Source: Candidatus Bathyarchaeota archaeon
GTDB taxonomy: Archaea > Thermoproteota > Bathyarchaeia > TCS64
Length of the DNA stretch: 5,012 nucleotides
Assembly (NCBI GenBank): GCA_013619005.1
Contig: JABXKY010000175.1
Coordinates: forward strand, 1-5,012
Direction of reading: 5' to 3'
The position numbers and the translations under genes were made by a program. The notes below the pieces were generated by a model that worked only from the letters and a program-made list of their open reading frames with translations, made no database searches and was not told the origin of the DNA. Below, piece by piece: positions 1 to 5,012 of the stretch (positions are counted from its first letter, which is position 1; the number at the start of each line of letters is the position of its first letter).

Positions 1-10
1 GATTATATCT
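1..10 (+). promoter_or_regulatory. possible TATA box upstream of the phospholipase C-like gene
   Basis: An A/T-rich TTATATCT stretch lies at 3-10. An archaeal TATA box is normally centred about 26 bases before the transcription start, which would put the start near 32. The leader would then contain the inverted repeat at 38-57 and the Shine-Dalgarno at 64-68. The box is at the very edge of the window, so its upstream BRE element cannot be judged. Confidence 0.3.
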
Positions 11-37
11 ATCCTTACAAACCGTAAGTAATCACAA

Positions 38-57
38 TCCCTTAACTACTTAAGGGA
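38..57. repeat. perfect 8-bp inverted repeat, 4-base loop
   Basis: TCCCTTAA at 38-45 and TTAAGGGA at 50-57 are exact reverse complements around the loop CTAC. The right arm directly abuts the ATG at 58. In RNA this would form a short hairpin near the 5' end of the predicted leader; in DNA it could be a dyad operator. Pairing stops at the flanking A-A mismatch. The purine arm AAGGGA touches ATG 58 with no spacer, so it is a poor Shine-Dalgarno for that codon, which favours the later start at 76. Confidence 0.6.
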
Positions 58-63
58 ATGCCC

Positions 64-68
64 GAGGG
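64..68 (+). promoter_or_regulatory. Shine-Dalgarno that decides the start of the phospholipase C-like gene
   Basis: GAGGG at 64-68 sits seven bases before the ATG at 76, an ideal spacing. The in-frame ATG at 58 has no properly spaced ribosome-binding site, since its only purine run is inside the inverted repeat and touches the codon. The start at 76 is therefore preferred. Confidence 0.55.
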
Positions 69-75
69 TTTTTTC

Positions 76-1026
76 ATGAAGTGGGAAGCCCACACTCGGA
101 CCGCCGAGAAGATTTTGGCGGATTTCGATGCCTACCATTTCAAAAAGTATGAGAAGGACCTGATAAACGGGATAATCTACCCCGACTCCAATGACCCAAA
201 GCCCCACCGTGGGAGAGAAGAGACGATACGGGATTGCATTAAGAAATCGCGGGAGAGACGGCTCGAGTACAACTCGAACGACTCGTTTTTCTACCTTGGC
301 ATGGCGTTCCACTACATCCAGGACCAGTGGGTCGGGCTTGACCCTGACCACGAGGATTACCCCCGCTACGAAAGGGTAATCGACAGATGCACTATCCTTG
401 ACTTCGGTGAAGACCTTTACAGGTACTACCCCGTCCAAAGGCAACGGGTGTTGAGCCAGTTCAAACGGATAGAGGAGGTTCTTAAAACCAGGATCAAGAC
501 CCCTGAGGAACTTTACAGCGTCGCATTGATGTCAAGGCCCTTTGAAAGCATGGCTTTCCTAGACCTGAACCTATCCTACAGGGTCTGTTACAGGGTAGCC
601 GAGATGGTCTTGAGGCCCATGCTCAACGTGAGCCTAAACGAGAGGTTGACCCAGACCCATTCCGAATACACCGGGAAGCTCGTTAAGATGGAGGACTCAG
701 CGGTCGTCTTCCTCCACGAGTTAAACCAAGAGCTGGGGCAGATCGAGGCAAAGGGCACGGTGAACGGGATAAAGAAGTGGAACCAGGGAAGACAGATCAA
801 GACGCGCAGTCAGTCCTATAAGAAGGGGCAGCACCTCGAAAAGATCAGGGCCGAGTACAAGCGTATAACTGTCGAGATGTCCAAGCCATTCCGCGCCTGG
901 TACAACGTGGAGGTTCCGGAGCTCAAACTGGAAACCGAGAATGTAAAGGAATCCAAGCCAGAGACCCATCCGGGAGTCTCAGTAGACGGGAAACTGAGCC
1001 CCGCTTCCCATCTGTACGTTAAGTAG
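76..1026 (+). CDS. zinc-dependent phospholipase C / S1-P1 nuclease-like protein
   Basis: Predicted protein of 316 residues, probably a metal-dependent hydrolase-like protein; the substrate is unknown. Numbered from the ATG at 76, the ligand-like residues run W3, H6, D37 (in YPDSND), H44, H79 and D83 (in a GMAFHYIQDQW segment), and H92. This order resembles the family pattern Trp-His-Asp-His-HxxxD-His seen in Bacillus phospholipase C and S1/P1 nucleases. The GxxxHYxxD segment is the strongest clue. The later His and Glu/Asp ligands of the third zinc are not obvious. There is no signal peptide or membrane helix, whereas classical members are secreted, so a cytoplasmic location is inferred. Residues from about 195 on are not recognised; they are helical-looking and Lys/Arg-rich, ending in a Glu/Lys/Pro-rich tail. 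The alternative start at 58 adds six residues (MPEGFF) but lacks a spaced ribosome site. It stands alone and converges on the kinase gene. The fold call is by eye and only moderately sure. Confidence 0.6.
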   Translation: MKWEAHTRTAEKILADFDAYHFKKYEKDLINGIIYPDSNDPKPHRGREETIRDCIKKSRERRLEYNSNDSFFYLGMAFHYIQDQWVGLDPDHEDYPRYERVIDRCTILDFGEDLYRYYPVQRQRVLSQFKRIEEVLKTRIKTPEELYSVALMSRPFESMAFLDLNLSYRVCYRVAEMVLRPMLNVSLNERLTQTHSEYTGKLVKMEDSAVVFLHELNQELGQIEAKGTVNGIKKWNQGRQIKTRSQSYKKGQHLEKIRAEYKRITVEMSKPFRAWYNVEVPELKLETENVKESKPETHPGVSVDGKLSPASHLYVK

Positions 1027-1108
1027 ACCTATTTACGAAACATGGGACACTCGCCAAGTATATGGATGAGCGCAAATCATCTTTTATGCGATAATCCTCA
1101 AGAAATCG
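1027..1108. other. convergent intergenic gap
   Basis: Eighty-two bases between the stop of the phospholipase C-like gene and the stop of the kinase gene. Only a short TTTT run (1082-1085) is visible, which might help end the plus-strand transcript. No clear hairpin, RNA gene or small ORF was found. Confidence 0.4.
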
Positions 1109-1867
1109 TTACGCACTCAGGTTAATCGCCCTTAGAACCCCCTTATAGTTCTCCTCGTTGGGGGCTACCTTGTATCTCCTTAGGGCCATTAGGAGTTCAT
1201 CCCTATCAGGTGTTGGATAAGCCTGCGCCAGTACCTTGGCGAACCTGGTCTGGAGGAACATGCTCTGGACCGTGCAGGTGAGGTTCTGGGGGGTTCTGCC
1301 GAGGCTTGCTGACTCGAAATCGATGACCCGGGGGCCGTCTTCGGTAACGATGTAATGGCGCCTGATCTTGGTGAGTTCACCGTGGTCTATTCTAGCGGCA
1401 TCAAGCTTTCTGGCTATCCCGATGATGGCTGAGACGTTTTTCCTTATCTCATCTCTTTCCTCGATGTTTTCACTGACCCACTCGCCGAAATACGGGCCCT
1501 CAAATTTCTCCATGATGATGAAGTCTTTGCTATGCGCGTATATTTCCGGCCCGACGCCCGCCTCGTTTGCCTTCATGAGCAGTCTGGCCTCATTGTCCAT
1601 AGTGGCTCTATCGGAGTCAGTTCTTCGGCATTTCAGGGCTACCTCCATTCCCTCATAAGTGGCCCTGATTACCACGCCGACGTGTCCCTTGCCGAGAATC
1701 GGGTACCCTAGGACGCCGTGGGGGCCGCCGAGGGCTACTGAATCGATGTTTAAATCCTTCAACTGGGACAGCCGTTCCTCCGCTACTTCTCGGTCATAGA
1801 CCGGCCAACAGAGAAACCTGCCCGCGTTGCTGTCCAGTGCCTCACCCAGGGGAATGAAGCTATTCAA
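1109..1867 (-). CDS. atypical RIO/Bud32-like protein kinase, third gene of the thpR-cca operon
   Basis: Predicted 252-residue protein kinase-like protein. Visible kinase elements are a glycine loop LGKGHVGVV (58-66), the nucleotide-binding lysine K79 in VALK, a probable helix-C glutamate E93, a hinge near MEKFEG (120-124), a catalytic-loop equivalent DHGEL (161-165), and the metal-binding DFE (183-185) replacing DFG. The small size and HG-L loop resemble the Bud32/RIO group and, from memory, the archaeal 'predicted Ser/Thr kinase' group COG2112. The usual catalytic Asp of HGDL is Glu here and no Asn follows at the normal spacing, so activity is uncertain. About 50 residues precede the glycine loop and are not recognised. 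The start is a TTG at 1867 overlapping the cca stop by eight bases; a GAGGAAGG tract ends ten bases upstream inside cca, so translation is probably coupled. No ATG lies upstream of the glycine loop in frame, and starting later would delete kinase elements. The substrate is unknown; gene order suggests a tie to RNA or tRNA metabolism. Confidence 0.78.
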   Translation of the reverse strand: MNSFIPLGEALDSNAGRFLCWPVYDREVAEERLSQLKDLNIDSVALGGPHGVLGYPILGKGHVGVVIRATYEGMEVALKCRRTDSDRATMDNEARLLMKANEAGVGPEIYAHSKDFIIMEKFEGPYFGEWVSENIEERDEIRKNVSAIIGIARKLDAARIDHGELTKIRRHYIVTEDGPRVIDFESASLGRTPQNLTCTVQSMFLQTRFAKVLAQAYPTPDRDELLMALRRYKVAPNEENYKGVLRAINLSA

Positions 1868-3233
1868 CCCAGAACGGCCTTCCTCGGATGAACTTTGCCA
1901 GATGCCTCTCGAAGCCCTCGATGAGGTATGGGCCTATCGCCTTCCCTAGTAGGACCCTATGGTGCTGGAGAATCCTGACTGCTATTCTCCGGGAGACGCC
2001 GCTGCTTAAGCCGCCGTCTTCCAGTAGCGTATCGATGGTGTCCTTTACCCGGGTGTGCTCCCTGAATAGCACCACGAACCACCTGTTGTCCTCGATGTCC
2101 GGGCCACTTACCACACTGGGGTTGTCGGTGTAGATCTCAAGAAACGTTTCCACGTTCTTCTCAAGGCGCGCTGGCGGGCCATAGTGTTTTATCATCTGGG
2201 TCCTGTGGGCGGACACCAGCATGTATGCCAGTATGTGGCGTGTCTTTTCGTTGCTCCAAACCGTGGACTTAATGACATCGAAGCCCTGCATCTCCAGCTG
2301 CTTCTCTATGGCCCCCGTGGATCTCCTGAGCTGACCCCACAGCGTATCCGGGACTTCTGCCTTGCTCTCCTCGATGACGATGAAAACCAGGCTCCTTTCT
2401 CCTATCGTCTCCATTAGCTCATCAACGTCCACGGGGGTCTCGTCGAACGTGAAGAACCTCTCACTGGGGTTGTCCCTGAACGCCTTTACTGCCGAGATAA
2501 ACAGGTTATATGACTCCTCCCTGAGGGCTGATGCAACGTTTCTAGAGCTGTCAACGGGGTCATAGACTACTAATGGGTCGTCAAACTCCCGTGTCTCATC
2601 GTTGAACCTGATTACCACTTTGTCACCCCACCCAGAGGCGGCCTCTATTAACCCCTTGAACGACCTGTACTTGATGATGAGCAGTTCACATAGGTAGCCT
2701 GAGAAACCGCCGACCTTGATCTCGGCCCCGTATATCCCTACTACCTTGAGGAACTGTTTCAGCAGGCGAACCTCGTCTCCTCTCCTGACCAGCCTCTTTT
2801 TCAGCCACTTAGTGTGGAGGGGGGTCCTATCTGTGGAGCTCTTTATCCTCTCCTCGTTCCTGGCCCTGAAACACGGGACGATATCGAGGTAGTAGCCTTC
2901 TATCTCTGTCTGTAGGTACGGGTGCTCTGCCCAAGCCTCCGTGAACTCCCAGTCTGTGTGCTTCCGGATGGCGTTGAGTGCCTCTGCTAGCTGCTCTCTC
3001 TCCTGGTATGTGTCCAGCACGATGAAGACGTCTATGTCCATCTGCCCTCTTATCCAGGTGCCGTGGGGGACGCTCCCGTGGATCTCAGCGACCCCCTTTA
3101 TGCCCTCCATCTTTAGTATGGAGTTGATCTTCTCGGATACCTGTTCACCGACCTCGTTGAGCGTTATCTCCTCCGCTCTAGAGGGCTTGATCCTCTCTAG
3201 GACGCTCTTCTTGATCTCGAGCCAGCCGCTCAT
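1860..3233 (-). CDS. cca: CCA tRNA nucleotidyltransferase, archaeal class I
   Basis: Adds or repairs the 3'-terminal CCA of tRNAs using CTP and ATP without a nucleic acid template, in the cytoplasm. The 457-residue protein is close to the usual length of archaeal Cca (about 440-460). The nucleotidyltransferase domain shows the G53-S54 motif followed by D66-I-D68, with the third catalytic carboxylate D117 in YYLDIVPC. Family-conserved blocks follow: DRTPLHTKWL (135-144) and SGYLCELLIIKYRSF (178-192), the latter in the central domain. The remainder, to 457, matches the expected C-terminal tRNA-binding part in length. No catalytic residue is missing. The ATG at 3233 has a GAGG seven bases upstream and gives the expected N-terminus. 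It is the middle gene of a minus-strand operon: 27 bases after thpR and overlapping the kinase gene by eight bases. Class II bacterial enzymes have a different signature, so the archaeal assignment is firm. Confidence 0.96.
   Translation of the reverse strand: MSGWLEIKKSVLERIKPSRAEEITLNEVGEQVSEKINSILKMEGIKGVAEIHGSVPHGTWIRGQMDIDVFIVLDTYQEREQLAEALNAIRKHTDWEFTEAWAEHPYLQTEIEGYYLDIVPCFRARNEERIKSSTDRTPLHTKWLKKRLVRRGDEVRLLKQFLKVVGIYGAEIKVGGFSGYLCELLIIKYRSFKGLIEAASGWGDKVVIRFNDETREFDDPLVVYDPVDSSRNVASALREESYNLFISAVKAFRDNPSERFFTFDETPVDVDELMETIGERSLVFIVIEESKAEVPDTLWGQLRRSTGAIEKQLEMQGFDVIKSTVWSNEKTRHILAYMLVSAHRTQMIKHYGPPARLEKNVETFLEIYTDNPSVVSGPDIEDNRWFVVLFREHTRVKDTIDTLLEDGGLSSGVSRRIAVRILQHHRVLLGKAIGPYLIEGFERHLAKFIRGRPFWVE
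1878..1885 (-). promoter_or_regulatory. Shine-Dalgarno for the TTG-started kinase gene, inside cca
   Basis: On the minus strand GAGGAAGG lies within the last codons of cca and ends ten bases before the TTG at 1867. It supports the unusual TTG start and coupling of kinase translation to cca. Confidence 0.4.
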
Positions 3234-3238
3234 CTTGA

Positions 3239-3244
3239 TTCCTC
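3239..3244 (-). promoter_or_regulatory. Shine-Dalgarno of cca
   Basis: GAGGAA on the minus strand lies in the 27-base thpR-cca gap, with GAGG seven bases before the ATG at 3233. This internal operon gene therefore uses an ordinary ribosome site, whereas the first gene of the operon appears leaderless. Confidence 0.55.
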
Positions 3245-3260
3245 GTTAGTTCCCCGTCAC

Positions 3261-3830
3261 TCAAATATCTACTGATGGTTTTGACTCCGCCAATGTGCTG
3301 TATATGGGGCCCTTGGGCGTCAGGACGCTCTTTTTCAGGTATATCCTGTCAACTTGGACTTTCCCGAACTCCATCTCCTCCATGCCGACAAGCTCATCCA
3401 CTAGCTTATCCCTGTTCTGACCGCTTCTGACCCTGGCTATTGTGAGGTGAGGGTGGAATCTTCGTCTATCCTTCTCGAAGCCCAGTTTCGCTAGTCCATC
3501 ATTTACTTTGTTGAAGAGGTCTGCCAGTTCACCTACCCCCGATGATATCCCCGTCCAGATGGTCGTGGGCCTTTTTAGGTTGGGGAAAACCCCCACGCCT
3601 TCGACGGTGAACTCGAAGGGCTCGAAGGTGATATCCCTGATGACCTGGGACACCTCGTCTACTTGGTGGTCCTCGATGTCTCCGAGGAACTTTAACGTGA
3701 TGTGGATGTTCTCGATCTCCACGAGTTTCATGTTGGCGCCTGTTGCCTTGAGCCGTCCCTGAGCCTCATCGAACCTTGAGTGAAGATACCCATCATGGCA
3801 CTCAACCGCGACGAAGGAACGTACGCCCAT
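3261..3830 (-). CDS. thpR: RNA 2',3'-cyclic phosphodiesterase (2H/LigT family)
   Basis: Member of the 2H phosphoesterase superfamily, which hydrolyses RNA 2',3'-cyclic phosphates to 2'-phosphates; members were first known as 2'-5' RNA ligases. Numbered from the ATG at 3830 the protein has 189 residues, typical for the family. Both catalytic HxT motifs are intact: HIT in NIHITLKFLGD (H43, T45) and HLT in RFHPHLTIARV (H128, T130). The start gives MGVRSFVAVE, matching the usual N-terminal strand of the family. An in-frame TTG at 3848 would add six residues (MRFIPG) but is less likely: a TATA-like box centred near 3857 is 27-28 bases from the ATG at 3830, fitting a leaderless transcript that starts at that ATG. 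It is the first gene of the thpR-cca-kinase operon, a pairing with cca that I recall from other archaea. The physiological substrate of archaeal ThpR is not settled; tRNA splicing or RNA repair are the usual suggestions. Confidence 0.93.
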   Translation of the reverse strand: MGVRSFVAVECHDGYLHSRFDEAQGRLKATGANMKLVEIENIHITLKFLGDIEDHQVDEVSQVIRDITFEPFEFTVEGVGVFPNLKRPTTIWTGISSGVGELADLFNKVNDGLAKLGFEKDRRRFHPHLTIARVRSGQNRDKLVDELVGMEEMEFGKVQVDRIYLKKSVLTPKGPIYSTLAESKPSVDI

Positions 3831-3853
3831 ACCTGGAATAAACCTCAATTACC

Positions 3854-3861
3854 CATATATC
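3854..3861 (-). promoter_or_regulatory. TATA box of the thpR-cca-kinase operon
   Basis: On the minus strand GATATATG is preceded by the purine-containing tract TCCAA, compatible with a BRE. Its centre is about 27 bases before the ATG at 3830, the normal TATA-to-start distance, so transcription probably begins at or next to that codon. Confidence 0.5.
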
Positions 3862-3872
3862 TTGGACCATAA

Positions 3873-3880
3873 GGTTAACC
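3873..3880. repeat. GGTTAACC palindrome between two divergent promoters
   Basis: A perfect 8-base palindrome lies between the minus-strand TATA box (3854-3861) and the weak plus-strand box (3881-3886). It could be a regulator half-site pair or part of the plus-strand BRE, or chance. A palindrome this short is weak evidence alone; its placement is the reason to record it. Confidence 0.3.
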
Positions 3881-3887
3881 CTAAAAC
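3880..3887 (+). promoter_or_regulatory. weak TATA-like element of the EamA transporter gene
   Basis: CCTAAAAC is centred about 26 bases before the ATG at 3909. The bases just before that ATG contain no Shine-Dalgarno, which suggests a leaderless transcript. The box matches the archaeal consensus only loosely. Confidence 0.3.
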
Positions 3888-3908
3888 AGAGTATCACGGT
3901 TCAATTGT

Positions 3909-4778
3909 ATGGAATTTCTTCCCCTCGTCCTTGTTCTTGCCTCGGCCGTGAGCCACGGGCTCTGGAACTACCTGGCCAAGGAGGGGAACGACAAGGAGTC
4001 CTTCATGCTCCTTCTAAACGTGTCCAGCCTCATTTTACTCATCCCGGTTTTCATCCTGATACTCCCTGAGATTTATCTGCCCCTTGAGATTGTGCCCTAC
4101 CTGCTGGTCAGCGGCATTGCCGAGACTGTTTACTTCCTCGGTCTGGGCAAGGCATACGAGAGCGGCGATCTAAGCATAGTCTATCCCGTAGCACGCAGCT
4201 CCCCAGTATTCGTCACGATAGCCGCCGCGATTTTCCTGGGTGAGAAACTCTCTTTGATAGGGCTCCTAGGCATTCTGATAATCTTCATCGGCGTCTACGT
4301 CCTGCATCTAAAAGGCTTGACCCGGGATGACCTCGTTGCACCCATAACTTACCTGATGTCCGGGAGCTCTAGATACGCGGTGATCGCGGCGCTGGGGACG
4401 ACTGTTTACTCCATCACCGACAAGCTGGGGGTGACCACTGTTGACCCGCTACTATACTCTTTCTGGCTCGGGTTCTCAGTCACTGGCATGATGATCATAG
4501 TCACCTTGAAACGAAGGGGCCTCCAAGCCATCAGGGACGAGTTCTCCTCACCCTTCAGGATCACGTTCGCTGGTTTGCTGATGCGGGGAGGCTACATGAT
4601 GGTGCTCTACGCCATGAGCCTGGCTCAGGTGAGCTATATCCTAGCGTTGAGGCAGATCAGCGTGGTCCTCGGAGCCCTAATGGGGGTCGTCTTCCTCGGG
4701 GAAAGCTACGGTAAGGTTCGCATAATCGGCTCCCTCATCATATTCATTGGGGTTTTCATCCTCGGCGTCATGGCGTGA
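3909..4778 (+). CDS. EamA/DMT-superfamily transporter, ten transmembrane helices
   Basis: Integral membrane protein of 289 residues, the usual size of a two-repeat EamA permease of the drug/metabolite transporter superfamily. Approximate helices are at 3-21, 31-52, 62-80, 88-110, 114-133, 156-172, 181-199, 217-236, 240-263 and 270-288. The internal duplication is visible: YPVARSSPVFV, FLGEKLS and LIIFIGVYVL (92-132) in the first half are echoed by LRQISVVLG, FLGESYG and LIIFIGVFIL (247-285) in the second. The FLGE motif occurs in both, before the last helix of each repeat. An early HGLWNYLAK segment (16-24) is also EamA-like. The substrate cannot be read from sequence; relatives export amino acids, metabolites or drugs. 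Divergent from thpR with a gap of about 78 bases; no ribosome site precedes the ATG, so it is probably leaderless. No functional link to neighbours is evident. Confidence 0.92.
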   Translation: MEFLPLVLVLASAVSHGLWNYLAKEGNDKESFMLLLNVSSLILLIPVFILILPEIYLPLEIVPYLLVSGIAETVYFLGLGKAYESGDLSIVYPVARSSPVFVTIAAAIFLGEKLSLIGLLGILIIFIGVYVLHLKGLTRDDLVAPITYLMSGSSRYAVIAALGTTVYSITDKLGVTTVDPLLYSFWLGFSVTGMMIIVTLKRRGLQAIRDEFSSPFRITFAGLLMRGGYMMVLYAMSLAQVSYILALRQISVVLGALMGVVFLGESYGKVRIIGSLIIFIGVFILGVMA

Positions 4779-4783
4779 ATCGG

Positions 4784-4791
4784 ATTTAAAT
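4784..4791 (+). promoter_or_regulatory. TATA box upstream of the nrdG-like gene
   Basis: ATTTAAAT begins five bases after the transporter stop codon. A start about 26-27 bases downstream would fall near 4814, a few bases before the proposed TTG at 4821. This suggests that the activase gene has its own promoter and is not solely read from the transporter. Confidence 0.45.
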
Positions 4792-4820
4792 TCGCGTGGA
4801 CGCAGAATATCTGAAACAAC

Positions 4821-5012
4821 TTGGCTGGTGACGTCAAATTTAGGCTCGGGGGCATAACAGACATGAGCACCATTGACTGGTACGGAAACGTGTCCATGGT
4901 GGTCTTCTGGGCGGGATGCAACATCAGGTGCCCCTACTGCCACAACTCGACGCTGACTCCACTTGACTCGGGCACCGAGGTTGGTTTGGATTTACTTGAT
5001 GAGAGGCTTCGC
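4821..5012 (+). CDS. nrdG: anaerobic ribonucleotide reductase activating protein (radical SAM), 5' part only
   Basis: The first 64 codons are present and the gene continues beyond the window. The product would use a 4Fe-4S cluster and S-adenosylmethionine to install the glycyl radical on anaerobic class III ribonucleotide reductase. The radical SAM motif CNIRCPYC (C33, C37, C40, a CxxxCxxC) followed by HNS is intact. It is preceded by GGITDMSTIDWYGNVSMVVF, the N-terminal pattern of NrdG-type activases: a GGI strand, then S-x-ID-[YW]-x-G. An in-frame TGA at 4812 limits the start. A TTG at 4821 is the only usual start codon that keeps the GGI segment; the ATG at 4863 would remove it. The right side is truncated, so other radical SAM glycyl-radical activases cannot be excluded. 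Confidence 0.85.
   Translation, partial: MAGDVKFRLGGITDMSTIDWYGNVSMVVFWAGCNIRCPYCHNSTLTPLDSGTEVGLDLLDERLR

Noticed and set aside
46..444. 132-codon minus-strand ORF opposite the phospholipase C-like gene
   Set aside because: It lies antisense to a gene with recognisable motifs, resembles no family and has a Val/Leu-rich composition typical of an antisense frame.
1067..1091. possible terminator hairpin CGCA...TGCG in the convergent gap
   Set aside because: Only four base pairs with a loop of about twelve bases; extending the stem needs mismatches, so it is likely chance.
1368..1658. 96-codon plus-strand ORF inside the kinase gene
   Set aside because: It is the complement of conserved kinase motifs, Ser/Met/Leu-rich, with no ribosome site or promoter.
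2941..3249. 102-codon plus-strand ORF opposite the 5' end of cca
   Set aside because: It lies opposite the catalytic nucleotidyltransferase domain and has Ser-rich shadow composition.
4863..4865. ATG as the start of the nrdG-like gene
   Set aside because: It would delete the conserved GGI strand that precedes the ID[YW]xG motif in this family, and the G-run upstream is spaced too far for a good ribosome site.
4677..4943. minus-strand ORFs spanning the transporter end and the nrdG start
   Set aside because: They run antisense to two recognised genes and across a promoter, and show no family motifs.
1..5012. search for CRISPR arrays, tRNAs, insertion sequences, attachment sites or a defence cluster
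   Set aside because: No repeated units, cloverleaf-like sequence, transposase motif or terminal repeats were seen, and almost all bases are in recognisable genes.

Overview
The window looks like an ordinary stretch of an anaerobic archaeal chromosome of moderate GC content. The main reason is an archaeal-type (class I) CCA-adding enzyme next to an archaeal ThpR-like 2H phosphoesterase and a small Bud32/RIO-like kinase. Several genes also have A/T-rich boxes about 26-28 bases before a start codon with no Shine-Dalgarno, the usual layout of archaeal leaderless promoters. The partial gene at the right edge encodes an anaerobic ribonucleotide reductase activase, so anaerobic growth is likely. A euryarchaeal or Thermoplasmata-like host is a guess; the sequence alone does not fix the lineage.

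Layout, left to right. Positions 1-75 hold a possible TATA box, a perfect 8-bp inverted repeat and a strong Shine-Dalgarno. They lead into a + strand gene (76-1026) for a protein resembling the zinc-dependent phospholipase C / S1-P1 nuclease fold. A short convergent gap (1027-1108) follows. From 3830 down to 1109 a three-gene minus-strand operon runs thpR-like, then cca, then the atypical kinase; the gaps are 27 bases and an 8-base overlap. A compact divergent promoter region (about 3831-3908) separates this operon from a + strand gene for a ten-helix EamA/DMT transporter (3909-4778). A + strand nrdG-like radical SAM activase begins at about 4821 and runs off the right edge.

The minus-strand operon is the most coherent unit. 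ThpR-family proteins act on RNA ends (2',3'-cyclic phosphodiesterase, RNA ligase-like), and Cca builds the tRNA 3' CCA tail. The translationally coupled kinase-like protein may act in the same tRNA or RNA-end process, but that is inferred from gene order only. The other genes show no evident link to each other. I saw no mobile element, CRISPR array, tRNA, rRNA or clear novel multi-gene defence system. The points most worth following up are the phospholipase C-like protein with an incomplete set of metal ligands and the kinase with HGEL in place of the usual HGDL.
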